Source: Phycisphaeraceae bacterium
GTDB taxonomy: Bacteria > Planctomycetota > Phycisphaerae > Phycisphaerales > Zrk34
Direction: 5' to 3'
NCBI GenBank assembly: GCA_028281485.1
Contig: JANQJT010000007.1
Coordinates: 1 to 14,604, forward strand
Length of the DNA: 14,604 nt
The first letter of the stretch is position 1. Each line of letters begins with the position of its first letter. The position numbers were made by a program, and so were the translations under genes. The notes under the pieces were generated by a model that saw only the letters and a list, made by a program, of their open reading frames with translations, had not been told where the DNA came from and did not search any database. This document shows, piece after piece, positions 7,047 to 12,936 of this stretch.

Positions 7047-7120
7047 GCACGAGTAGCTCAATTGGATAGAGCACCTGACTACGGATCAGGAGGTTGAGGG
7101 TTCGAGTCCTTCCTCGTGTA
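7047..7120 (+). tRNA. tRNA-Arg (anticodon ACG)
   Basis: A complete cloverleaf can be drawn. The acceptor stem GCACGAG (7047-7053) pairs with CTCGTGT (7113-7119), including one G-U pair. The D arm is GCTC/GAGC (7056-7059 and 7069-7072). The anticodon stem CCTGA/TCAGG (7074-7078 and 7086-7090) carries loop CTACGGA with anticodon ACG at 7081-7083. The T arm is GAGGG/CCTTC with loop TTCGAGT (7101-7107). The discriminator is A7120. CCA is not encoded; CTCC follows. ACG would be edited to ICG by TadA and read CGU, CGC and CGA, which is established for this tRNA type. It is a single-gene unit with its own promoter and terminator. Confidence 0.97.
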
Positions 7121-7124
7121 CTCC

Positions 7125-7153
7125 AAAAACCCGCTCAACAGGGCGGGTTTTTT
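7125..7153 (+). terminator. Intrinsic terminator of tRNA-Arg
   Basis: AAAAACCCGC (7125-7134) pairs with GCGGGTTTTT (7143-7152) around an 8-nt loop, ending in a run of six T. It lies 4 bp after the tRNA. Confidence 0.93.
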
Positions 7154-7276
7154 CGTGGACAGATCGGATGTTTACGATTAGCAGCCCGCCATGGCTCGCA
7201 GCAATTTCATTGATCCGCTCGTGTCACCGGTGTACTTTTAATTAACGCTCCGGGGCGTGCCCAGGGCAGACTTCGG

Positions 7277-7293
7277 AGGATCGCGACGATCCT
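7277..7293. repeat. Perfect inverted repeat AGGATCG-CGA-CGATCCT
   Basis: A 7-bp perfect inverted repeat with a 3-bp spacer, in the 229-bp gap between the tRNA terminator and the membrane methyltransferase-like gene, about 90 bp before its likely start. The size suits a dimeric repressor site. The palindromes CACCGGTG (7225-7232) and TTAATTAA (7238-7245) lie nearby. No other gene is seen in this gap. Confidence 0.4.
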
Positions 7294-7382
7294 GCAATTG
7301 AGCGCAACATCTCGCGTGCTCAATGGAACCATTCGAACAACGGTCAGGTCGATTGAGTTCCGACAGATGTACGGAGGCAATC

Positions 7383-8069
7383 GTGCATGGCAATCAGGAG
7401 ACATCTCAGGTTCCACGGGTGACATGCACCGCGCTGCACGCCGGGATGGTTGCCGTTGCCGCATGGATCTACTTCGCAGGCGGAGCGGTTTATCTTTCTT
7501 CACTTGTCGGCAGAACGGACTCGGCACCCGGTGATCCCGTTCGCTATCTCGTGTTGATGGGCTTCGCCTTGCTGGTTTTTGTGCGGATCCTCCTGACTTT
7601 CTTTGTTCTGCTCAAGCGGCAGTTTCCGTGGACAGAGTTCTGGGGCGTGACGGCGGCTCTGTTTGCCTATCAGGTCGGCTTTGCACTGTTCGCCATCGGA
7701 AAGTCACAGCCTCTCGGAGTACTAGACTTCATCGCGATAGCCATCTTCCTGTTTGGCAGTTACCTCAACACGGCTTCCGAACTCCAGCGCAAGAAGTTTA
7801 AGGAAGACCCGCAGAATCAAGGCAGTCTGTATACGGGTGGGTTGTTCAGATACGCCCGCCACATCAACTACTTCGGTGATTTTCTCTGGGTTGCGGCGTG
7901 GGCATTGATGACGCGAAGCGTATGGGCTCTGGCGATCCCGCTTGCGCTAGGTCTGGGTTTCATTTATTATTTCATTCCGCCGCTGACCCATCACCTCAGA
8001 GCGAAGTATGGCAAACAGTTCGACGATTGGGAAAAACGAACTAAGGCATTTATTCCGTTTGTCTATTAA
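7383..8069 (+). CDS. DUF1295/isoprenylcysteine methyltransferase-like integral membrane protein
   Basis: A 228-residue, very hydrophobic protein with about five or six membrane segments (about 17-40, 54-77, 85-105, 112-130, 164-202). The diagnostic part is C-terminal: ELQRKKFKEDPQNQG (133-147), then LYTGGLFRYARHINYFGDFL (149-168) and KYGKQFDDWEKRTKAFIPF (208-226). This matches the DUF1295/ICMT/steroid-5-alpha-reductase-like fold, where the usual signature is RHPNYFGE; here Pro is Ile and Glu is Asp. Members methylate or reduce lipophilic substrates; the substrate here is unknown. I prefer GTG 7383, because GGAGG (7373-7377) lies 5 nt upstream; ATG 7323 is in frame, would add 20 polar residues and has no ribosome-binding site. 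Codon use is clearly less C/G-biased than in the neighbours. Followed after 21 bp by a small membrane gene. Confidence 0.82.
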   Translation: MHGNQETSQVPRVTCTALHAGMVAVAAWIYFAGGAVYLSSLVGRTDSAPGDPVRYLVLMGFALLVFVRILLTFFVLLKRQFPWTEFWGVTAALFAYQVGFALFAIGKSQPLGVLDFIAIAIFLFGSYLNTASELQRKKFKEDPQNQGSLYTGGLFRYARHINYFGDFLWVAAWALMTRSVWALAIPLALGLGFIYYFIPPLTHHLRAKYGKQFDDWEKRTKAFIPFVY

Positions 8070-8090
8070 ACGCGGAGATCAGGAGTCAAC

Positions 8091-8441
8091 ATGAAACGCA
8101 TCGCAATTCCGATCACCATCATTGTCGTGGGCATTGGCTGGCTTTTGACGGTGCACGGCGTATTGCCCGGCGTGAATTGGTTGTGGGTCTTGGCACTCGG
8201 GCTCGCCGGCGTTCTCGTGCCCGCGCTCCTGGGGATCGACAAGGCCACGATGGTCATCGGTCCGTTTCTGATCCTTTCAACGATCATGTCTCTGCTGCGA
8301 CAAACAGATCGCATCTCGATCGACACCGAGGTCCCGTTGTTGGTCATCGGCCTGGGCGTGCTACTTCTCGTTGTTCAGCTGACACCGCTCCCACACCCGA
8401 AATGGCTGTACGATCCAATCCGTGCCAACGGCGAGAGTTAG
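8091..8441 (+). CDS. Small multi-pass membrane protein (LiaF/DUF5668-like pattern)
   Basis: A 116-residue protein with AGGAG (8081-8085) 5 nt before ATG. It has about four hydrophobic segments: about 4-24, 30-46, 52-66 and 82-98. The first half (IIVVGIGWLLTVHGVLPG, then WLWVLALGLAGVLV) and the second half (MVIGPFLILSTIMSLL, then VPLLVIGLGVLLLV) look like two copies of one helix-pair unit. The pattern resembles the LiaI/LiaF-like membrane region (DUF5668), which is inference only. It ends in a short polar tail. It sits 21 bp after the DUF1295-like gene in the same direction, so they likely form an operon, and it shares that gene's atypical codon use. Function unknown. Confidence 0.8.
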   Translation: MKRIAIPITIIVVGIGWLLTVHGVLPGVNWLWVLALGLAGVLVPALLGIDKATMVIGPFLILSTIMSLLRQTDRISIDTEVPLLVIGLGVLLLVVQLTPLPHPKWLYDPIRANGES

Positions 8442-8497
8442 ACTATGATCTGTTGCTTAGGTGATGCACCCACTAAGAAGCTGTGGATTGCAAATAC

Positions 8498-9565
8498 TTA
8501 CGCCGCTTCGATCTGCTGAAAAAACCGCTCCAGCAACTCGGGTCGGTGCTTTGAGTACATCCCCGCGTCGAGCCAGCGATTCAGCTCATTCAGGTTGTCT
8601 TCGATGATGTCCGGTGAATCCGTGCGACGCTTCAGCGCTTCTTCGATCGCGGGCACCACCGACGCGTCGTCCGCCACCTCTACCATCCCCTCGCGCGGGT
8701 ACGGAATCAGAAACTCGATGTGACTTAGGTTGTTGCACACCGCGATACACCCAGCGTACAGCGCCTCAAAGTGCCGATACGACCACGGCGCAAACCCGCT
8801 CGGCGCCAGCGCCACCTTCGACCGCATCAGCCCGTCGAAGTAATCGAAGAAGCCGATCTTCTTCTCCCCCAACCAGCACGCGTCCAGCACGGCTGGGTCG
8901 ATCGACGCGCCCGTCTTTTCCCGCCACGACGCGTCACCGACCAATCCACCCCACAGCTTCAGGTCCGGCCGATCCTGCGTCAGCTCAACCAACCATCGCA
9001 ACCGCGGATTCGTCTCCACCGATCCGGTTGGCCGGGCGACGAATCCCACGTCGTAGGACTTCTCGGGCGTTTGATCTGAGGCGCGCAGCCGCGCCGCCTT
9101 CTTCGCCGCCACGCTCAGCTTGTTGTTCAGCGGCGGACGCTTGATCGGCAGCAACCCGATCCGACAATCGTACGACACGCGATCGTCCCGCCAGGTCTTC
9201 AGACACACATCGGTCTGCGTCAGCAGGTAGTCCTTGTCGGAATCAAAGAAGTGCACGTCTTCGTAGTCTGCCGAGTCGTACAGCACAAAACGGTCGCACT
9301 GGATCTTCACCCGGTGATCGGCGTGAAACGACGTGGGCAAGCCCACGAAACACCACTCGGTCCGGATCGGTTTGGATCGGCCCAGCAGCTGTGACGGCCG
9401 CACCAGCGCCACCTGCGATCGGCCGAAGTACTCGGACAGAAACCAGTACAAGCCGAGTTCCGCGTACGCGCCGAAGTGGCTGGCCAAAAACCAGAACGCG
9501 CCCGTGCCGCGATAGCCGCGGCCGTGCTTGCCCCAGTCGCTGATCACCACCGTAAATCGTTTCAT
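8498..9565 (-). CDS. Exostosin-like (GT47-type) glycosyltransferase
   Basis: A 355-residue, probably cytoplasmic protein without signal peptide. The C-terminal half has the feature typical of exostosin-like and GT-B enzymes: RSKVALAPSGFAPWSYRHFE (248-267) followed by ALYAGCIAVCNNLSHIEFL (268-286), the nucleotide-sugar binding region (S..LAPSG...WS.R..EA...GCI.V). YDVGFVARPTG (171-181) begins the second Rossmann half, and KLWGGLVGD (203-211) lies between. The N-terminal half (MKRFTVVISDWG, then aromatic-rich AFWFLASHFGAYAELGLYWF) is unlike well-known members. The activity is inferred; donor and acceptor are unknown. It is flanked by unrelated genes rather than a polysaccharide cluster. A promoter candidate lies about 30 bp upstream; there is no Shine-Dalgarno sequence before ATG. 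Confidence 0.75.
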   Translation of the reverse strand: MKRFTVVISDWGKHGRGYRGTGAFWFLASHFGAYAELGLYWFLSEYFGRSQVALVRPSQLLGRSKPIRTEWCFVGLPTSFHADHRVKIQCDRFVLYDSADYEDVHFFDSDKDYLLTQTDVCLKTWRDDRVSYDCRIGLLPIKRPPLNNKLSVAAKKAARLRASDQTPEKSYDVGFVARPTGSVETNPRLRWLVELTQDRPDLKLWGGLVGDASWREKTGASIDPAVLDACWLGEKKIGFFDYFDGLMRSKVALAPSGFAPWSYRHFEALYAGCIAVCNNLSHIEFLIPYPREGMVEVADDASVVPAIEEALKRRTDSPDIIEDNLNELNRWLDAGMYSKHRPELLERFFQQIEAA

Positions 9566-9592
9566 GAATGGGCTCGCCGACGTGTTGCGCCC

Positions 9593-9620
9593 ACTATAGC
9601 GGGCCCCGCCATCCGCTCAA
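9593..9620 (-). promoter_or_regulatory. Sigma-70-type promoter of the glycosyltransferase gene
   Basis: On the minus strand TTGAGC (9615-9620) and TATAGT (9593-9598) are 16 bp apart, with a predicted start near 9586, about 20 nt before ATG 9565. The -10 lies in the loop of a small inverted repeat (GCCC, then GGGC). Confidence 0.5.
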
Positions 9621-9637
9621 CGCATCATCGCCACCGA

Positions 9638-10468
9638 TTATGACTCGGTGTCTTCCTCGATCAGCTCGTCGTCGTACGCCTCTTCCAGCTCGCGCACCTG
9701 CTCCGCCAGGTCTTCGTTCTTGTCCACCTCGTCGCTGACGCGCATCTCCCACTCCGTGCTCACCTCGCGCAGCTCCTCGGTGTCCAGGGGCAGGTCGAGG
9801 ATCCGCGCCAGCCGCTTGGTTACCGCCTCGATGCTGATCGGGTTCGTCCCCTGCAGGTATCCGGGGATCTCCGCGACCAGCGAGAGCATCTCGATGTCGC
9901 GCGACTCGGCCTGCGTGAGGATGTACGTCGCGAAACTCGCAGGCCCGGCGTAGTTGCTGGGCTTCACACCGAACGGCTTGACCATCTGCAGCAGCCGCGG
10001 GTCCGACGCCGTGGCATACAAGCGCGGCTCCCGCGTGTGCGGCACCGAGCCGCCGAAGCTGCCCACGAAAACGATCGACCCCACCCCCGTGCGCTCGGCC
10101 ACGTAGAACAGGCCCTCGGCGAACTCCGCCCAGTTCATGTTCGGTTCCTTACCCACGAAGAAGATCAGCTTGTGTTCCGGCGACGCGTAGAACGTGTTGC
10201 TCGGCGTCTCAAAATCGCGCACGCGACCCTCCACCACTTCCACGTTCGGCCGAAACAACGCCGACACGTCCATCGCGCCGGGGAAGTTGTACAGATAGAA
10301 CCCCTCAGGATCGACCTCGGCGAACGGCTTGGCCTCCAGCGCCTGAACCAGTCGAAGCACCGTGCCGGTCGACACGTCGCCGCCGTCCATCCAGCCGCTG
10401 AACGCCAACAGCATCCGCGTCCCGCTGATCGATTGCTCGTCTAACAGGTTGATATACGGGTGTGTCAT
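9638..10468 (-). CDS. PAC2 family protein
   Basis: A 276-residue protein of the PAC2 (proteasome assembly chaperone 2) superfamily. The N-terminal core has the signature MLLAFSGWMDGGDVSTGTV (19-37), matching the family's F.GW.DAG. Then come FYLYNFPGAMD (57-67), KLIFFVGKEPNMNW (100-113), SIVFVGSFGGSVPHTREP (131-148), GPASFATYILTQAES (175-189) and EIPGYLQG (200-207). The C-terminus (about 225-276) is an acidic, helical, possibly coiled-coil tail rich in Glu and Asp. PAC2 proteins assist proteasome assembly in eukaryotes and archaea; the bacterial role is unsettled. ATG 10468 is chosen because AAGG lies 8 nt upstream and the family N-terminus begins here; an upstream in-frame start at 10702 would overlap the protease gene. 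TATTAT (10502-10507) on the minus strand is a possible -10. Confidence 0.9.
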   Translation of the reverse strand: MTHPYINLLDEQSISGTRMLLAFSGWMDGGDVSTGTVLRLVQALEAKPFAEVDPEGFYLYNFPGAMDVSALFRPNVEVVEGRVRDFETPSNTFYASPEHKLIFFVGKEPNMNWAEFAEGLFYVAERTGVGSIVFVGSFGGSVPHTREPRLYATASDPRLLQMVKPFGVKPSNYAGPASFATYILTQAESRDIEMLSLVAEIPGYLQGTNPISIEAVTKRLARILDLPLDTEELREVSTEWEMRVSDEVDKNEDLAEQVRELEEAYDDELIEEDTES

Positions 10469-10501
10469 CGCGATACCTTCAAAGCCACGGTCGTCTGTTG
10501 C

Positions 10502-10507
10502 ATAATA
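10502..10507 (-). promoter_or_regulatory. Possible -10 element of the PAC2 gene
   Basis: TATTAT on the minus strand, with a predicted start near 10495 and a leader of about 27 nt. No clear -35 at the usual distance; CACAAC at 18 bp is poor. Confidence 0.3.
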
Positions 10508-10563
10508 TCGCCTGTTTGCCGGCGCGTTGTGCAAAAACGCAAATCCGATCGGATCAAATCCAA

Positions 10564-10593
10564 GAAAAAACCGGTCGCCAAATCGGCGACCGG
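10564..10593 (-). terminator. Intrinsic terminator of the PEP-CTERM protease gene
   Basis: On the minus strand a perfect 9-bp stem (CCGGTCGCC with GGCGACCGG, 10571-10579 and 10585-10593) with a 5-nt loop is followed directly by TTTTTTC (10564-10570). It lies 27 bp after the stop codon and separates this gene from PAC2. Confidence 0.92.
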
Positions 10594-10620
10594 TCGAGGG
10601 ATGAAGCGTTGTCGGATCGA

Positions 10621-11835
10621 TCACGCGCAGCGGCGACGGGTCAGCACCAGCCCGCCCAGGCCCAGCAGCGCGACGCCGGTCGGCTCGGGGATCGTGTCCC
10701 AACCGATCACGTCGAACGCGGCAACGTCTGCGCCGGTCGGGTCCAACACGGTGGCCGGATCGAGACTCGGCACCATCAGGCCGAACGGACCGTCCGCCCA
10801 GTGGCTGGCCTGGTCGCCGTCACCGAGGAACGCGCCGGTTGCGAACGGCACCTTCTCGATCGGGTCGATGCCCGTGTCTTCCAGAGAGAAGAAGGGCTTG
10901 GAGAAAGGCCCCGCCGGCGGGCCGAAGCGCCAGTCGAGCACGAAGCCGCCGACCGTGCCGGACAGGTCTTCGTCGCGGGTATCGACGTTCGTGCGGAATA
11001 GGTCGAGCACGGTGAAGATCGCGTCGCCGGAGTGATCGACCGCGTTACCGGGCGCAGCCGTGATCGGGCTGCCGCCGACGCCGGTGAAGTCGATGTCGTC
11101 CACGCCGCTGACAAAGCCCATGCCGTGACCGATCTCGTGGGTCATGATGGCCAGGAAGTCGAACGTGCCGGGGGCGATACCGTCGCCGCGATCGAAATCG
11201 AACGTCGGCAGGGCGGCGTCGTTGAGCACGATGCGGACGTCCGGCTCGCCGTCCACCGTCACCGGCAGACCCAGCGCCTTGCTGTTGGCGCGGCTGACCT
11301 TCAACACCGAGTTCCACGTCGCCTCCGCCTTGGGACCGGTCGTGCCGATGGCCGACGAACCCAGACGGATCTCGGGCGACGGAGCGCCGGCCAGCGCCGC
11401 GGCGGTGAGCGACGTGTCGTGCGTGAGGGCCTCGATGTACGTGCCGGTTTGCAGCAGGCTCAGCGAGTCGGTGTCGCTCAGCGACTTGGCGTCGCCGATC
11501 ATCGCCGAAGACACGTCCGTGTACGTGTGCGATTCGTAGCTGATCAGCGCCGCGCCGAAGATCGACGGCGAGGGGAAGTCCACGTCCGTCGTCTCGCTGT
11601 CCAACTCGACGAGCACGGTCACCTCTACGTCATCAAAGAGCGTGCCCGACCAGATGCCCGCCGAAAGCCCGGCGTTGTCGATGATGCCCGTGGCGACCGG
11701 ACCGGGCAGGCCCGTGATGCCCGGCGAAAACTCGAAGTCAAACGTGAGCCCCGTCGCATCCGACGAGCTCATGGTGATACCGACAGCCATCGCCGCGGCC
11801 AGGGCGATCCCCTTCATCTTGATTCCCATTGCCAT
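10621..11835 (-). CDS. Secreted PEP-CTERM metalloprotease (NF038122-type)
   Basis: A 404-residue exported protein. An N-terminal signal peptide has Lys residues and a hydrophobic core (about 1-28, IKMKGIALAAAMAVGITMSS). A central zincin motif HEIGHGMG (233-240) gives His233, Glu234 and His237; the third ligand is not the classical +10 His/Asp (Ser243 is there), so Asp246 or another residue may serve. SHWADGPFGLM (344-354) and FDVIGWD (374-380) match the conserved C-terminal part of this family, with LM as a Met-turn-like site. The sorting signal is IPEP (382-385), a hydrophobic helix ALLGLGGLVL and basic end TRRRCA, expected to be processed by an exosortase encoded elsewhere. Inference: a surface or extracellular protease, substrate unknown. 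AAGGG about 7 nt before ATG supports the start. The gene is monocistronic with its own promoter, leader and terminator. Confidence 0.9.
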   Translation of the reverse strand: MAMGIKMKGIALAAAMAVGITMSSSDATGLTFDFEFSPGITGLPGPVATGIIDNAGLSAGIWSGTLFDDVEVTVLVELDSETTDVDFPSPSIFGAALISYESHTYTDVSSAMIGDAKSLSDTDSLSLLQTGTYIEALTHDTSLTAAALAGAPSPEIRLGSSAIGTTGPKAEATWNSVLKVSRANSKALGLPVTVDGEPDVRIVLNDAALPTFDFDRGDGIAPGTFDFLAIMTHEIGHGMGFVSGVDDIDFTGVGGSPITAAPGNAVDHSGDAIFTVLDLFRTNVDTRDEDLSGTVGGFVLDWRFGPPAGPFSKPFFSLEDTGIDPIEKVPFATGAFLGDGDQASHWADGPFGLMVPSLDPATVLDPTGADVAAFDVIGWDTIPEPTGVALLGLGGLVLTRRRCA

Positions 11836-11881
11836 GTTTCGACCCTTCTCTAGAGAGATAACTCAAACGTGCCGCGCGCCG

Positions 11882-11910
11882 ACAACACGCGGAAACATCC
11901 CACAACACGC
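11882..11910 (-). repeat. Direct repeat GCGTGTTGT in the protease leader
   Basis: ACAACACGC occurs at 11882-11890 and again at 11902-11910, 20 bp apart centre to centre, about two helical turns. On the coding (minus) strand it reads GCGTGTTGT. A related GTGTTGTG lies inverted at 11992-11999 beside the -35 of this gene. It may be a regulator or RNA-binding site. Confidence 0.4.
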
Positions 11911-11952
11911 TCTCTCAGATTTCCCAGTATGGGCAGGGTTGCGGCCCTTGCC

Positions 11953-11967
11953 GCTCCTGATAGGAGC
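11953..11967 (-). other. Hairpin at the predicted 5' end of the protease mRNA
   Basis: GCTCCT-ATC-AGGAGC (minus strand) is a perfect 6-bp stem with a 3-nt loop. The predicted transcript start from the promoter below is about 11967, so the stem would sit at the extreme 5' end of the mRNA. Confidence 0.45.
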
Positions 11968-11973
11968 AACGAA

Positions 11974-12001
11974 AATATACCCCATCTAGGTGTGTTGTGA
12001 C
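11974..12001 (-). promoter_or_regulatory. Sigma-70-type promoter of the PEP-CTERM protease gene
   Basis: On the minus strand TATATT (11974-11979, 5 of 6) and GTCACA (11996-12001, 4 of 6) are 16 bp apart. The predicted leader is about 130 nt long, unusual for this window. Confidence 0.5.
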
Positions 12002-12039
12002 GTGAAAAACCCGTGATCCAAAAAACTTTTAACACCGCT

Positions 12040-12048
12040 TGCTATGAT
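12040..12048 (+). promoter_or_regulatory. Extended -10 promoter of the SAM hydroxide adenosyltransferase gene
   Basis: TG-C-TATGAT is an extended -10 (12040-12048) with no good -35, preceded by an A/T-rich stretch (12020-12032). The predicted start is near 12055. Confidence 0.5.
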
Positions 12049-12086
12049 GCGTCACCGCGATTTTCGCCCGTTTTAAGTCGCAATCG

Positions 12087-12911
12087 ATGATACGGATTTC
12101 ACACATGACCCCACCTCGCCAAACCTACGGCCCCGTCATCTCGCTGCTCACCGACTTCGGCACGACCGATCCGTTCGTCGGCGTGATGCACGGCGTGATC
12201 TACAGCCGCGCACCGCAGGCGAAGATCATCGACCTGACCCACGCCATCCCTCCCCAGGACATCCAAAGGGCCGGCTACGTCTTGCTCGATAGCTGGCGCT
12301 ACTTCCCGCCCGGCACGATTCACGTGGCCGTCGTCGATCCCGGCGTTGGCACCGAACGCCGCATCCTCGCTTTCCTCGTCGACGACCAGGTCGTCCTCGC
12401 GCCCGACAACGGCCTGGTCACCGCGCTGCTCGATCAATACGCCCCTCACGAAGTCCGCCACCTGGCCAACCCCGACCTGTTCCTCAAGTCCATCAGTCAG
12501 ACCTTCCACGGCCGCGACAAGTTCGCGCCCGCCGCGGGACTCATGGCGGCGGGGCTGGCGCGCGAAGACTTCGGCGCGACCACCGACACCTGGATCACGA
12601 TCGATCTGCCCCAGGTGGTCACGCAAGACGACGGCTCGGTCACCGGCACAATCATCTACACCGATCGCTTCGGCAACCTCATCACCAACATGCGCGGCAC
12701 CGAACTACCGCTGCGCCCGCGCGTGACCGTTGCGGGGCGCGTGATCGAGGGGTTGAGCAAGTCCTTTGAAGAGGCGGGCCGCAGTGAGTTGCTTGCGATC
12801 GTGGGTTCGACGGGGCGGCTGGAGATCGCCGTCAATCGCGGCAGCGCCGCCAAGATGTTAGGCGCCAGCGTTGGTGAGCCCGTCGTTGCGCAGACCTCGC
12901 TGGCCGAGTGA
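12087..12911 (+). CDS. S-adenosyl-L-methionine hydroxide adenosyltransferase (SAM hydrolase, DUF62)
   Basis: A 274-residue cytoplasmic enzyme of the DUF62 family, which splits SAM with water to adenosine and methionine and is related to fluorinase and chlorinase. Motifs: ISLLTDFGTTDPFVGVMHG (18-36) with Asp23, IIDLTHAIPPQDI (47-59), VAVVDPGVGTERR (80-92), LAPDNGLV (104-111), TFHGRDKFAPAAG (139-151) with the His-Gly-Arg-Asp group, and YTDRFGNLITNM (191-202) with the adenine-site Phe-Gly-Asn. These support the hydrolase type rather than a halogenase, though motif reading alone does not fully exclude that. The start is either ATG 12087 or ATG 12105 (MTPPRQTYGP); neither has a Shine-Dalgarno sequence, and homology begins after both. 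Divergent from the PEP-CTERM protease across 251 bp and convergent with the ABC permease. Physiological role unclear. Confidence 0.95.
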   Translation: MIRISHMTPPRQTYGPVISLLTDFGTTDPFVGVMHGVIYSRAPQAKIIDLTHAIPPQDIQRAGYVLLDSWRYFPPGTIHVAVVDPGVGTERRILAFLVDDQVVLAPDNGLVTALLDQYAPHEVRHLANPDLFLKSISQTFHGRDKFAPAAGLMAAGLAREDFGATTDTWITIDLPQVVTQDDGSVTGTIIYTDRFGNLITNMRGTELPLRPRVTVAGRVIEGLSKSFEEAGRSELLAIVGSTGRLEIAVNRGSAAKMLGASVGEPVVAQTSLAE

Positions 12912-12936
12912 GTCGCGAAAGCACGTGATTAAATCG

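Noticed and set aside
6942..7061. N-terminal extension of RNase PH to an upstream ATG
   Set aside because: The extra 40 residues do not match the family and would overlap the tRNA gene and both promoters.
7298..7534. Short plus-strand ORF overlapping the start of the DUF1295-like gene
   Set aside because: It overlaps the supported frame, has no ribosome-binding site and gives no recognisable protein.
8442..8497. Search for a copy of the tRNA-Arg 3' end as an att site of the membrane-gene islet
   Set aside because: No repeat of the T-arm/acceptor sequence was seen at the far edge, and no integrase is present, so integration at the tRNA remains only a composition-based idea.
10469..10702. N-terminal extension of the PAC2 protein to an upstream start
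   Set aside because: It would overlap the terminator and the end of the protease gene; PAC2 homology and a ribosome-binding site both begin at 10468.
11032..11853. Plus-strand ORF opposite the PEP-CTERM protease
   Set aside because: Arg/Val/Asp-rich antisense shadow without motifs; the minus-strand gene has signal peptide, HExxH and PEP-CTERM.
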